Notes under the pieces: model-generated
The model's input: the letters and a program-made list of their open reading frames with translations, nothing else
Databases searched by the model: none
Told to the model about the DNA's origin: nothing
Assembly (NCBI RefSeq): GCF_042429765.1
Contig: NZ_JBHLZU010000009.1
Span: 1 to 64,000 of the forward strand
Origin: Allokutzneria oryzae
Lineage (GTDB): Bacteria; Actinomycetota; Actinomycetes; Mycobacteriales; Pseudonocardiaceae
Length of the DNA: 64,000 bases
Direction of reading: 5' to 3'
Translations under genes and position numbers: made by a program
Part shown: positions 31,693-40,474 of the stretch, one piece after another
How the letters are laid out: the number at the start of each line of letters is the position of its first letter
Numbering within the stretch: position 1 is the stretch's first letter

Positions 31693-33639
31693 TTATCCGG
31701 CGTCGCGCCAGGCTGACTCACGCAACAGGCGCAGTCCGTTGAGGCCGACCAGGACGGTGGAGCCCTCGTGGCCGAGCACGCCCAGCGGCAGCGGCAGCGT
31801 GCCCAGCAGGTCCCAGAGCACCAGGCCGGAGATGAACACCCCGGCGAGCACGAGGTTCTGGGCGACCACGCGTCGTGCTCGCCGGGACAGCGACACCACG
31901 GCGGGCACCGCGGCGAGCTCGTCACGCACGATCACCACGTCGGCGGCCTTCAGCGCGAGATCGGAGCCGACACGGCCCATCGCGACCCCCACGTGGGCGG
32001 CCGCCAGCGCGGGGGCGTCGTTGACGCCGTCGCCGAGCGCCAGAACCTTCCGCCCTTGTCCGGTGCGCTGGCCGACCACGTCGAGCTTGTCCTGGGGCAG
32101 CAGGTCGGCGTGGACCTCGGTGATGCCGACCTCCGCCGCGAGCCGGGTCGCGGCGCGGGAGTTGTCGCCGGTGAGCAGGACCGGGCTGCTCGCGGTCAGC
32201 GCTGTCAGCGCCGCCACGGCCTCGGCGGCATCGCCACGCACCTGGTCGACGATGCCCAGCACTCCCACCGGGAGCCCGTTCCGTTCAACCAGCACCGCCG
32301 TCTCACCTAGCCGCTCCAACTCGCCCACCACCTCCGCCACCTCCGAGCCAGCTAGCACGTCCCGGGGGCTGCCCACGGTCACCTCCGCCCCCGCGACGAC
32401 GCCGGTGACCCCGACGCCGGGCAGGGCACTGAACTCGCTCACCGCGGGCAGTTCCAGTCCCCGCGCGCGGGCGGCGTCCACCACAGCCCGGGCGAGCGGG
32501 TGCTCGCTGTTGCTCTCCAGCGCCGCCGCCCACGCCAGGACCGTCGCCTCGTCAAGCCGCGTGCCGGGCAGCAGGCGCAGTGTCGTCAGGTGAGGAGCGC
32601 CCTGGCTGAGGGTGCCGGTCTTGTCCACGACGACGCTGTCGATCTCGCCGAGCTGCTGCATCACAGCGGCGGACTTCACCAGCACACCGTGCCGCCCGGC
32701 GTTGGCGATCGCCGACAACAGCGGTGGCATCGTGGCCAGCACCACCGCGCACGGCGAGGCGACGATCATGAACGTCATCGCCCGCAGCAACGCCTCGCTC
32801 AGCTCCGTCCCCCACAGCAGCGGAACGGCGAACACCGCCAGGGTCGCCACCACCACGCCCAGGGAGTAGCGCTGCTCGATCTTCTCGATGAACAGCTGCG
32901 CGGGCGCCTTGGTCCGCGAAGCCCGCTCCACCATCTCCACGATGCGGGCGATCACCGACTCCGAGGCATCCCGCTCCACCAGGACCCGCAGCGCGCCGGT
33001 GCCGTTGATCGTCGCGGCGAAGACCGGGTCCCCGGCGTGCTTGGCCACCGGCAGCGGCTCCCCGGTGATGCTGGCCTGGTCGACCTCGCTGGAGCCGGCG
33101 AGGACTCTGCCGTCGGCACCGACCCGCTCGCCCGGCCGCACCAGGATCGTCTCGCCCACCGCCAGCTCGGTGGTGGGCACAACCTCCTCGGACCCGTCCG
33201 CACCGATCCGGGTAGCGGTCTCCGGGGCCAGGTCGAGCAGACCCCGCACCGAGTCCTCGGTGCGCGCGGTCGCCAGCGCCTCCAACGCCCCGGAGGTGGC
33301 GAAGATGACGATCAGCAACGCGCCGTCCATCGGCTGACCGATCGCGGCGGCCCCGATCGCGGCGACGATCATCAGCAGGTCCACGTCCAGGGTGCGCTCG
33401 CGTAATGCCCGCACGCCCGCCCACGCGGGCTCCCAGCCACCGCACACGTACGCCGCCGCGTACAACGGACCCCACGCCCACCCCGGGGCTTCCGCCAGGT
33501 CCAGCACGAGCCCCGCAAGGAACGCGGCTGTGGCCGCCACGGCCCACCGCACCTCGGCCAGAGCGAACACCCGACGTCGTCGCGTCGGGATCACGACAGG
33601 TCCCCCAACGGGCACGGGACGAACAGCGGTCGAGGACAC
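31693..33639 (-). CDS. P1B-type heavy-metal-translocating ATPase (CtpD/CtpJ-like)
   Basis: About 648 residues. P-type motifs: DKTGTLSQGAPHL phosphorylation site, ITGEPLPVAKHAGDPV actuator, ALGDGVNDAPALAAAHVGVAMG hinge. The metal-pathway helix carries SPC (MIVASPCAVVLATMPPLLSA) and the last helix has LGHEGSTVLVGLNGLRLLRE, features of P1B-4 exporters of cobalt, nickel or iron(II). No N-terminal metal-binding CxxC domain is present. I start it at GTG 33639 behind AGGGAG; the upstream ATG at 33696 would place the start inside the probable operator. A NmtR-like sensor is divergently transcribed 95 bases away, so metal-induced efflux is the likely role. Confidence 0.93.
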   Translation of the reverse strand: MSSTAVRPVPVGGPVVIPTRRRRVFALAEVRWAVAATAAFLAGLVLDLAEAPGWAWGPLYAAAYVCGGWEPAWAGVRALRERTLDVDLLMIVAAIGAAAIGQPMDGALLIVIFATSGALEALATARTEDSVRGLLDLAPETATRIGADGSEEVVPTTELAVGETILVRPGERVGADGRVLAGSSEVDQASITGEPLPVAKHAGDPVFAATINGTGALRVLVERDASESVIARIVEMVERASRTKAPAQLFIEKIEQRYSLGVVVATLAVFAVPLLWGTELSEALLRAMTFMIVASPCAVVLATMPPLLSAIANAGRHGVLVKSAAVMQQLGEIDSVVVDKTGTLSQGAPHLTTLRLLPGTRLDEATVLAWAAALESNSEHPLARAVVDAARARGLELPAVSEFSALPGVGVTGVVAGAEVTVGSPRDVLAGSEVAEVVGELERLGETAVLVERNGLPVGVLGIVDQVRGDAAEAVAALTALTASSPVLLTGDNSRAATRLAAEVGITEVHADLLPQDKLDVVGQRTGQGRKVLALGDGVNDAPALAAAHVGVAMGRVGSDLALKAADVVIVRDELAAVPAVVSLSRRARRVVAQNLVLAGVFISGLVLWDLLGTLPLPLGVLGHEGSTVLVGLNGLRLLRESAWRDAG

Positions 33640-33695
33640 AGCCCGGCACTCCCTCAGGTCGGCGGCGGAACGAACCGGGACGATACAGGAAAGCA

Positions 33696-33717
33696 TGAAC
33701 AGTTCTTCAAGTGTTCT
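33696..33717. promoter_or_regulatory. Probable operator between the metal ATPase and the NmtR-like gene
   Basis: GAACA (33697-33701) and TGTTC (33712-33716) form an inverted repeat with a 10-base spacer, in the style of ArsR/SmtB-family imperfect 12-2-12 sites (compare TGAACA...TGTTC). It lies 18 bases before the regulator's ATG and upstream of the ATPase, suited to control both. Confidence 0.6.
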
Positions 33718-33734
33718 GCGACTAGGATTCGGGC

Positions 33735-34109
33735 ATGGGTCACAACGCCGCCCCCAGCGCCGCTACCGCGCGAGCCCGGCTCGACGCCGTCGGAGCGGCC
33801 AGAGTGGCGACCACCTTGCAGGCGCTGGCCACCCCGTCCCGCCTGTTGATCCTGGCCCGGCTCCGCGAAGGCGCCCTGCCGGCCACCGAGCTCGCCGCCG
33901 AGGTCGGCATGGAGCAGTCGGCCTGCTCCCACCAGCTGCGCCTGTTGCGCAACCTCGGACTCATCGTGGGTGAACGTCGCGGCCGGTCCGTGGTCTACGC
34001 CCTCCACGACCACCACGTCGCGGCCCTGCTCGACCAAGCGCTCTACCACGTCGAGCACCTGCGCCTCGGCCTCAGCGACCCGCCGCAGGACGCTGCTGAG
34101 GGACTGTGA
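33735..34109 (+). CDS. NmtR-like nickel/cobalt-sensing ArsR-family repressor
   Basis: 124 residues. The ArsR winged helix reads LATPSRLLILARLREGALPA, ELAAEVGMEQSACSHQLRLL and NLGLIVGERRGRSVVYAL. The C-terminal helix keeps the NmtR metal residues in order: D-x-H in HDHHVAALLD and H-x2-H in ALYHVEHLRLG. The protein also starts MGH, the N-terminal histidine used by NmtR. The mycobacterial homologue represses a P1B ATPase until Ni or Co binds. Here it is divergent from such an ATPase with a candidate operator between, so the same circuit is probable. Confidence 0.93.
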   Translation: MGHNAAPSAATARARLDAVGAARVATTLQALATPSRLLILARLREGALPATELAAEVGMEQSACSHQLRLLRNLGLIVGERRGRSVVYALHDHHVAALLDQALYHVEHLRLGLSDPPQDAAEGL

Positions 34110-34314
34110 GCACCTGGCCCGCGCGGGATCGGGTCAGCGGCGGCGCGGGCGGGGTGAGTGCTGCTCGGCCCGCAGCCCGGTGAAGGTCATCGTCGCGATC
34201 GCGACCCCCACCTGACACCGGCCGCGCGTCGGCACGAGCCGCCATTTCAGCGGGGTTTCACCGCCCGGGAATACCGTCCCGGCCTTCCGGTGGATCCCCT
34301 GAAGGAGCACGTCC

Positions 34315-35178
34315 ATGAATCGAATCACCACGCTGATCGGCGCGACGGCGATGACGGCTGTTGTCGGAATGAACGCCGCGCCCGCGCAGGCCGCCTCACC
34401 GTTCGAACCGGCGCGTGGCGTGGTGTCGGCCACCGACGAGGCCGCGGACGGGCTCCGACTTCTCCTCGGGCGGAACGGGGACGAGCAGACCCTTCGGCGC
34501 AATCTCGAACAGCGGTCGGTCACCGCGCCGCCGGAGGTTTTCGAACGCTTGGTCGCCGAGGCCGCGAAGCGGGACAACCCGGGCGCGAGCGCCGGTGAGA
34601 TCGATCGGATCCTCGCCGCGCTCAGGGACATCGCCACGATCATCGGAGGCGTCAAGCCGATGGACGTGGACCGGGTGTTCAAGGGGATCACGGAGGCGTC
34701 GATGGCCGTGGCCGAGCTGCAGGCCACCGGCAACCTCGACGCCGCCCGGCGGGTGCTCTGCGGCTCCGGGAGCGCCGCGGCGGGCAGCCTGTCCATCCTC
34801 TCCGACGTCGTCCGGCTCTACGAGGCGAGCGCGAACCTGCCGCAGGTCGCCCAGGTCCTGAACCTGCTCGATCCCAGGACCCCGGAGGGCGCGAAGCTGT
34901 TCGCGTCGCTGCCGGAGCTCGCCAGGACCCCGCAGGTCAAGGCGGCGCTGGTGGCCCTCTCGGACATCGGGCGGACCCTGAACAAGGTCGACAAGCACAA
35001 GGTGATCGCCCTGGCCCGGGACTGGGCGGAAGCGGCTGCGCGCTGCGACACGAGCACCGTCCTGAAGCTGCCCGAGCTGATGATCCGCACAGTCGACCTC
35101 GGCCGGGAGGTTCTGGGCATCCTCGTCAGGTCCAACCTCGGCGACCTGAGCGCGATCCTGGCTCCCCGCCTGGGGTGA
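34315..35178 (+). CDS. Secreted helical protein of unknown function
   Basis: 287 residues from ATG 34315, behind AAGGAG. The signal peptide MNRITTLIGATAMTAVVGMN has a likely cleavage after APAQA. The mature part is alanine/leucine-rich and helical with regular hydrophobic spacing (ERLVAEAAKRDNPGASAGEI, LSILSDVVRLYEASANLPQV, LAQVLNLLDPRTPEG-like segment, VIALARDWAEAAARCD), suggesting helical repeats. Two cysteines may pair. No named family recognised. It is transcribed alone and converges with the protease gene. Confidence 0.75.
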   Translation: MNRITTLIGATAMTAVVGMNAAPAQAASPFEPARGVVSATDEAADGLRLLLGRNGDEQTLRRNLEQRSVTAPPEVFERLVAEAAKRDNPGASAGEIDRILAALRDIATIIGGVKPMDVDRVFKGITEASMAVAELQATGNLDAARRVLCGSGSAAAGSLSILSDVVRLYEASANLPQVAQVLNLLDPRTPEGAKLFASLPELARTPQVKAALVALSDIGRTLNKVDKHKVIALARDWAEAAARCDTSTVLKLPELMIRTVDLGREVLGILVRSNLGDLSAILAPRLG

Positions 35179-35232
35179 ACGTCGCGGTGGGCCGGTCCCG
35201 CGAGGCGACCGGCCCACCGGGAACGCGGTTGC

Positions 35233-36129
35233 TCAGCGGATGTTGTCGATCAGGCTCGCCAGCCGCGGCTGGAAGGCGGCCACCCGGGTGTAGTAGTCCG
35301 GAGCCGAGGCGTCCGCGCTCGGGAACCACGCGGCCACTCCAGCGAGGTGGCCGTTCACCACGACCGGCGAACCGCTGTCGGTCGCCCGCAGGCGAATCGC
35401 GCGCTCGGTGCCCACGCACAGGAACGAGGCCGTGTCATAGCTGAAGCCGTGCCAGCGCGGCGGCATGAAGCGGGCGCTGTCGGCGGCCCGACGCACGCAC
35501 TCGGTGTCCGAGCCCACGGCGGTGGGCGCCTGCCACAGGACCGGGACGTCGTCGGGCGACATGCGCCAGCCGTAGACGGTCGCGGGCGCGCCAGCCTGTG
35601 GCGCGCTCGCGGCATCGGCCATCGGCAGCGTCGGGGTGTCGACGGGCTCGGCCAGCGTCACCAGGCCGATGTCGCCGAAGGCCATGTTGACACGGCTGAA
35701 CACGCCGCCGAAGAAGGTCTCCTCGGTGAGCTCCTTCGCGAAACGGGGCTCGCGCCACGTGTCGGCGACCTTCACGACCCGCCCGGCATTGCCGCGCAGG
35801 TCATCCCGCCCGATGGTCACCGTCAGCTCGGACGGCGCGGAGACCCCCAGGCAGTGGGCCGCCGTGACCACGGCCCTCGGCGCGACCAGCGTGCCGACGC
35901 ACAGCTTGTGGCTGGGGCTGCCGGCATAGGCGGTGGGATTGCCGATGGCGACGACCCACGGCGCGGCGGCCGTCGATACCGGAGCGCTTCCCGGAATGAC
36001 ATCGGGCTGCGGGCGCGTGTACTCCCACACCAGGAACGGGGAGTAGATCACCAGTGGCGTCAGGATCACCAGAAGCGGCCCCAGAACCCACCATTTACGA
36101 CGGCGGCGCACCCCTTTTTCTTCGGTCAT
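35233..36129 (-). CDS. Membrane-anchored trypsin-like serine protease
   Basis: 298 residues. A basic N-terminus is followed by one membrane helix (KWWVLGPLLVILTPLVIYSP), then an extracellular chymotrypsin-fold domain. The catalytic triad is visible: His in VVTAAHCLGVS, Asp in AFGDIGLVTLAEPVD, Ser in ATDSGSPVVVNGHLAGVAAW. Cysteine pairs near the His and Ser loops are kept. The residue before the Ser motif is T-D-S-G rather than G-D-S-G, a mild deviation. The opening MTEEKGVRRRRK suggests a signal-anchor with the protease outside the cell. Substrates unknown. Confidence 0.9.
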   Translation of the reverse strand: MTEEKGVRRRRKWWVLGPLLVILTPLVIYSPFLVWEYTRPQPDVIPGSAPVSTAAAPWVVAIGNPTAYAGSPSHKLCVGTLVAPRAVVTAAHCLGVSAPSELTVTIGRDDLRGNAGRVVKVADTWREPRFAKELTEETFFGGVFSRVNMAFGDIGLVTLAEPVDTPTLPMADAASAPQAGAPATVYGWRMSPDDVPVLWQAPTAVGSDTECVRRAADSARFMPPRWHGFSYDTASFLCVGTERAIRLRATDSGSPVVVNGHLAGVAAWFPSADASAPDYYTRVAAFQPRLASLIDNIR

Positions 36130-36621
36130 GACGGCAGCCTAGCGACCCGCATTCGCACATTCTCGACCGCATCCCTGAATGGTTTACCCCATATCCCACG
36201 GCGAAGAATTTGTCGTATCCCGAAAGGCATATTTCTTCGCGACCGCCGGGGCTCCAGCTCGACATTGACGCCGGCCTCAGCCGTCGCTGACGGCATGGAC
36301 GCGCGAGCCCGTTCGCCATCCACGACGGCGTACTGGAACCGGCCGAGCCGCGTTGGTGTTATGACTGCCGTACGGTCCGACCTTGGTCACGACACGGCCG
36401 CCCCGAAACACAATTTGGAGACCGTGCTCGATCTCGCAATCGCACATCGCCGCTGGTGACGTGTTTCCACACGTCAGACGGGCTGGCGATAATTGACAGG
36501 CCCTCATCCCAGTCCAGGGAGCGCGCGACGTCCTGGCGATGGCCGCAAGGAGGTCTTCCCGTTCAGGAGCAGCAGCCGGAACCGTGCAACTCGAAAAGCG
36601 ACACCGCCGCTCTCCAAAAGA
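36130..36621. other. Intergenic stretch, no gene seen
   Basis: About 490 bases between the protease start and the terminator at 36622. Base composition is slightly lower in GC near 36,200, where the protease promoter should lie. No frame looks protein-like. Confidence 0.5.
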
Positions 36622-36647
36622 GAAGCGCGGTCAGCCGACCGCGCTTC
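36622..36647 (-). terminator. Perfect hairpin terminator of the DUF6355-like gene
   Basis: Arms GAAGCGCGGTC (36622-36632) and GACCGCGCTTC (36637-36647) around a 4-base loop, 25 bases beyond the end of the secreted-protein gene (minus strand). Confidence 0.88.
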
Positions 36648-36672
36648 CTCCGTGCTCCGTGTTCCTGCCGCG

Positions 36673-36978
36673 TCAGCAGGTGCGGTTGTCGTACCAGGCG
36701 TCGTAGACGTCAGGCCAGACGCCGAGCAGTGTGAGGCCGGGGCCGACGCACTGGAAGGTGTTGTCACCGACGAAGTGGTCGACCTGGATCCAGACAGATC
36801 CGCTGCCGCAGTGGTTGTACCACGCCTGAACAGCGGGCGTGCCCTTCCGGTCGAAGCCGCACTTCTCCAGCTTCGCGACGTCCCCCACCGGGGCGCCGCT
36901 GGCCGGGAGGGCCGTCAGGCTCATCGCGGCCGCCATCGCGGCGACCGTTCCGACGACGGCCCTAGCGGTTCTGCGCAT
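36673..36978 (-). CDS. Secreted DUF6355-like small protein
   Basis: 101 residues. Signal peptide MRRTARAVVGTVAAMAAAMS with likely cleavage after ASGAP. The mature ~70 residues carry four cysteines (EKCGFD, YNHCGSGSVWIQVD, FQCVGPG, NRTC) and aromatic residues, and the motif order YNHCG, CVGPG and AWYDNR matches the DUF6355 family of actinomycete secreted peptides. Two disulfides are likely. Function unknown; the perfect terminator behind it indicates a single-gene transcript. Confidence 0.83.
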   Translation of the reverse strand: MRRTARAVVGTVAAMAAAMSLTALPASGAPVGDVAKLEKCGFDRKGTPAVQAWYNHCGSGSVWIQVDHFVGDNTFQCVGPGLTLLGVWPDVYDAWYDNRTC

Positions 36979-37709
36979 GTGCTCCCCTTGCTCGTCTTGC
37001 CCCGTTCCCCGCGAGGTGAACGCGGCCGGTGTTCGCTGGACGCCAACGGAAAGTAACGGTGCGACAGGAGAACGGCATACCTTTCACACATGCGTGAAGT
37101 CGAGCGTTTTTCGACTTGTACGCGGAGGCCCGCGTAGTCGGTGACGCAGACCGCGACACCTCGCCGAGGACGTCGGTCGCCGTTGCCATCTTCGACGGAG
37201 ATATCCGCCCCAAACTCGCGCTATAGCGCGTGTCTCTTTTGGATCCCGACGTGGTCTTCGAGCGTGCTCTTCGGGCGTGGATGAGCCGCGATGGCTTGCA
37301 ATGGTCGCGGCGATCATGTTCGTGGTGACCGATGGGCGCCCGTCGTCGTTCGGGGTCGCGATGCCGGGTGACCTCGGCTCACAGCGGTTGATCGGCTGGT
37401 CGCGGGCGGCGGCCGCGTGTGCGACCTGATCCGGTCCCGACCCGACCTGGGCACGCCCTTTCCTGCCCCGCCCCGATGGCTGGGGGGGTCCGCAGCCACC
37501 CTCAACGACCACCTCGCACCGGAACCCATGGCCACCGCGATCCCCCGCCGCACGCCCTGACCTGTTCCACGAACTTTTCCGACTGAGACACCCCTATGCA
37601 TCCGCCCGGCTTCGGCGATAGTGCCACGTTCACCGACAGCGAAAGAATCGAACCCCCAATTCACTCCATAGAGCCATGATCATTATTTTCGGCGAGATAG
37701 AATAAGAAT
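36979..37709. other. Intergenic region upstream of the DUF222/HNH gene
   Basis: 731 bases with no intact gene. A possible transposase scrap lies at 37301-37429. Just before 37710 the sequence becomes AT-rich (TAGAATAAGAAT) with no Shine-Dalgarno motif, suggesting a promoter and a leaderless start for the HNH gene. Confidence 0.45.
37301..37429 (+). pseudogene. Possible IS5-type transposase scrap
   Basis: The frame MVAAIMFVVTDGRPSSFGVA resembles the start of IS5-group transposases, where 'A.IFVLTSGxPWRxLPPSFGV' is followed by a trihelical segment. Here the 'WRxLP' part is deleted and the frame ends in TGA after 42 codons. Support is one short motif; it fits the other IS5 debris nearby. Confidence 0.35.
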
Positions 37710-38837
37710 ATGACCCCGGACGAGACCCTCGATGCCATCGAGGACGCCTACCGCGCCGTGAATCACGCGCACGCGGTCCTGGCGCGCTGTCTCGCCGATT
37801 TGGTGGTCAGCACGGATTTCGCCGAATACCCGTATCTCGGTGACGAGGTCGGCGCTCTGCTGTCGATTTCCTCGCGCAAGGCCAGCACGCTGATCAACCA
37901 CGCCGAGAACCTCGCCTCCCGCCCGGCCGTCCTCGCCGCCTTGGAGGAGGGGCGGATCGACCAGGGCAAGGCCCTGCTGATCGTGGACCAGCTGGAGCCG
38001 CTCACGGCTGTGCACGCGGAGATCGTGGAAGCGGTACTGATCGAGTACGCCCGCACGCACCACTACAGCCGGATCCGGCAGCACGCCCAACGCCTGATCG
38101 CCAAGATCGACCCGGAAGCGGCAGCTCGGCGGCACGAGGAGAAGAAGCGCACCCGCCGGGTGGAGAAGCTCAACCTCGACGACGCGATGTGCGCGTTGCG
38201 GTTCCAGTTCACCGCCCTCCAGGGTGCCCTGGTGTGGGATCGGATCGACCGCATCGCCCGAGGCCTGGGCGAGGATGAGCGCACCATGGACCAGCGCCGC
38301 GCCGATGTCGCGTTCGACCTGTTGATGGGTAAGGAGACCGGTGCACCCCAGGGTGAGGTGAAGGTCCTGGTCACCCTCCCCGCCACCACGTTGATGGGGA
38401 TGGATCAGGAACCCGGGATGCTCGCCGGGTACGGGCCGATCCCCGCCGACGTGGCGCGGGATATCGCGGCCGGGGGTACGTGGAAGCGGATCTTGACTGA
38501 CCCGGTGACCGGGGTGGCGGTGGATGTGGGGCGGACGAACTACCGGCCGTCAGCCGCCCTCGCGGACCTGGTGAGAGCCCGCGACGTCACGTGCGTGGCG
38601 ATCGGCTGCCGCCAACCGGCCCACCGCTGCGATCTGGATCATTGCGAACCCTTCGACGGCACCAACACCGTCGCGGACGATCTGGGTGCGAAGTGCCGAC
38701 GGCATCATGTGATGAAACACCACACCCGGTGGAAACGAACCCAGCTCCCGGGCGGTATCCATATCTGGACGACCCCGATGGGCCGCACTTATGTCCCGGA
38801 GCCTGAGCCGATCGCGGATCCTGCTCCACCGTTTTAG
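37710..38837 (+). CDS. DUF222 / HNH endonuclease protein (13E12-repeat type)
   Basis: 375 residues. The N-terminal ~290 residues are DUF222-like (VLARCLADLVVSTDFAEYPY, ALLSISSRKASTLINHAENL, LEEGRIDQGKALLIVDQLEP, ALRFQFTALQGALVWDRIDR). The C-terminal HNH nuclease has ARDVTCVAIGCRQPAHRCDL, DHCEPFDG and KCRRHHVMKHHTRWKRTQ with the His/Asp/His residues and zinc-type cysteines present. These genes are multicopy in actinobacterial genomes (M. tuberculosis REP13E12 relatives) and are suspected selfish or phage-linked elements; targets unknown. A strong palindromic terminator follows. Confidence 0.92.
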   Translation: MTPDETLDAIEDAYRAVNHAHAVLARCLADLVVSTDFAEYPYLGDEVGALLSISSRKASTLINHAENLASRPAVLAALEEGRIDQGKALLIVDQLEPLTAVHAEIVEAVLIEYARTHHYSRIRQHAQRLIAKIDPEAAARRHEEKKRTRRVEKLNLDDAMCALRFQFTALQGALVWDRIDRIARGLGEDERTMDQRRADVAFDLLMGKETGAPQGEVKVLVTLPATTLMGMDQEPGMLAGYGPIPADVARDIAAGGTWKRILTDPVTGVAVDVGRTNYRPSAALADLVRARDVTCVAIGCRQPAHRCDLDHCEPFDGTNTVADDLGAKCRRHHVMKHHTRWKRTQLPGGIHIWTTPMGRTYVPEPEPIADPAPPF

Positions 38838-38848
38838 ACCCGACCCCG

Positions 38849-38883
38849 GCTAGCCCGCCACCACTAGAGGTGAGCGGGCTAGC
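38849..38883. terminator. Palindromic terminator after the HNH gene
   Basis: Arms GCTAGCCCGC (38849-38858) and GCGGGCTAGC (38874-38883), with an inner CACC/GGTG stem, begin 12 bases after the HNH stop. Perfect outer symmetry makes it bidirectional. Confidence 0.9.
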
Positions 38884-39009
38884 GGTAGTGGATGGTCAAG
38901 GAAATCCGCACCCGAGGCTGGGAGAATTATCCGGGGGCAACCCGACGGAGTCGGGGCGGCAGCACGGCCCTCAACGCAACCACAACCTCAACGCCACCGA
39001 CCGCGCCCG

Positions 39010-39420
39010 TGTGGAGAGTTTCGTGGAAAAACCAGGGCCGCTGCGAGGTAGCGAATCCGAGGTAGCGCAGGGTCAAGCGCCGGTAGCCGGTGAGGGTGCG
39101 TTCGATGACCCAGCGGTGGCGGCCCAGTTTCTCGGAGGAGTCGATGCCTGTGCGGGCAACGCGCACGGCGATGCCGCGCTCGCGGAGCCGGACGCGGAGG
39201 GCGCGAACGTCGCAGCCTTGCCCGCGTGCAGCTTGGCGGGTCCACGCAGCCCGCAGCGGGAGCGGACGCGCGGGATGACCGTGACCATGGTTTCCGGTGC
39301 GAGGTGGTCGTCGGAGCAGCAACAGCAGGTCGTGGGAGACGTGCACCGGTCGGGTTGGGACCGGATCAACGACTCCCTTGTCGCCCGCACCGACGCCGCC
39401 TCCAGCACCGCGCGGTGCGC
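39010..39420 (-). pseudogene. IS5-type transposase remnant
   Basis: On the minus strand two frames carry successive IS5 transposase pieces. One has VIPRVRSRCGLRGPAKLHAG. The other has VRLRERGIAVRVARTGIDSS, EKLGRHRWVIERTLTGYRRL and TLRYLGFA. These are the standard C-terminal motifs, here broken by frameshifts and lacking the N-terminal half. The same element type as at 16.7 kb, in opposite orientation. Confidence 0.75.
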
Positions 39421-39630
39421 AACCCGAACGGCAGATGCCCCCAGAGGGCGTTGGCGCCCCAGGAAGAATCAACGGCTCCGCCAACACCCACTGCGTGGAA
39501 CAACGGCATGAGAGTGCGCGATGTCGCCTGGGCCTTCGGCGTCGCGGTCATGCTGCCGAAGGCGGTGGGCGTGGGGCGTAGCGGGGTGTGGGCGGCAGCG
39601 AGGCCGGACCGGCCGCCGCCGGTGATCGGG

Positions 39631-40467
39631 TCAGTCGGTGGCGCGGCGGCGTTCCAGGAACACCGTGTCCCGCCACACGCCGTGGTGGACGGCGATGCGT
39701 TCACGGACGCCGAGGGTGCGGAAGCCTGCGGAGTGGTGCAGGGCGAGGCTGGCGCGGTTCTCGGGGAAGATCGAGGTCTGCAACGTCCACAGCCCGGCGA
39801 CATCAGCGGCGGTGACCTGCTTGTGCAGCAAGGTTTTCCCGATGCCGCGACCGCGGAAGTCGGTGCCGACGTACACCGAGGTCTCAGCAACGCCGGAGTA
39901 GCACTCGCGCGTCGAGGCACCGCTGGCGGCGGCCCAGCCTGCGACGTGACCGTCGACCTCGGCGACCCAGCGATGCCCGGGCAGCCACTTGGCGTCCAGG
40001 GAGGCGCGGCTGGGGACCTCGGTCTCGAAGGTGGCGTCGCCGGTGTCGATGCCCTCGCGGTAGATCCGCCGCACCGCTGCCCAATCCTCGCCGCGCAGGG
40101 CGCGGACGGTCACATCGGTGGGGAGGTCGGCGGGGCAGCACGGGCGCGGGGCGAGCACGCCCATCACCGCGTCGGCGGCGTGCGGCAGGCCGGTGCAGCA
40201 GCCCGGGTTGACCGCCACCAGGGTGGTCGTGCCTTCCTTGCGCAGCAGCACGAACCCGATCTCGGCGAGCTTGCGCACGTGGTGGGAGCAGGTGGACTGG
40301 CTGATGCCCAGGCGCTCGGTCAGCTCCCCCACGGTGACCGCGCGCCCGGCGACCGCGACGGTGTGCAGCAGGCGGACGCGGGTGGGCTCGCCCAGGCAGG
40401 CGAACCATTCCGAGTAGGTCGTGGCGGTCTCGGCGGACAGGGTCTCCGCCGTCGGCGCGGTGCTCAT
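39631..40467 (-). CDS. ArsR regulator fused to GNAT acetyltransferase (ArsN-like)
   Basis: 278 residues. Residues ~1-105 form an ArsR winged helix (EWFACLGEPTRVRLLHTVAV, ERLGISQSTCSHHVRKLAEI) followed by a cysteine-rich linker with GCCTGLPHAADAVMG and RPCCP, a plausible arsenical site. Residues ~110-278 are a GNAT domain of the phosphinothricin/ArsN1 type (VRALRGEDWAAVRRIYREGI, DATFETEVPSRA, GHRWVAEVDGHVAGWAAASG, VYVGTDFRGRGIGKTLLHKQ). ArsN1 acetylates arsinothricin, an arsenical antibiotic. The gene is divergent from an ArsO-like gene across an ATCGAT-rich operator region. I start at ATG 40467 behind GGGGG; ATGs at 40488 and 40503 are in frame but lie in the operator repeats. Confidence 0.88.
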   Translation of the reverse strand: MSTAPTAETLSAETATTYSEWFACLGEPTRVRLLHTVAVAGRAVTVGELTERLGISQSTCSHHVRKLAEIGFVLLRKEGTTTLVAVNPGCCTGLPHAADAVMGVLAPRPCCPADLPTDVTVRALRGEDWAAVRRIYREGIDTGDATFETEVPSRASLDAKWLPGHRWVAEVDGHVAGWAAASGASTRECYSGVAETSVYVGTDFRGRGIGKTLLHKQVTAADVAGLWTLQTSIFPENRASLALHHSAGFRTLGVRERIAVHHGVWRDTVFLERRRATD

Positions 40468-40474
40468 GCCCCCA

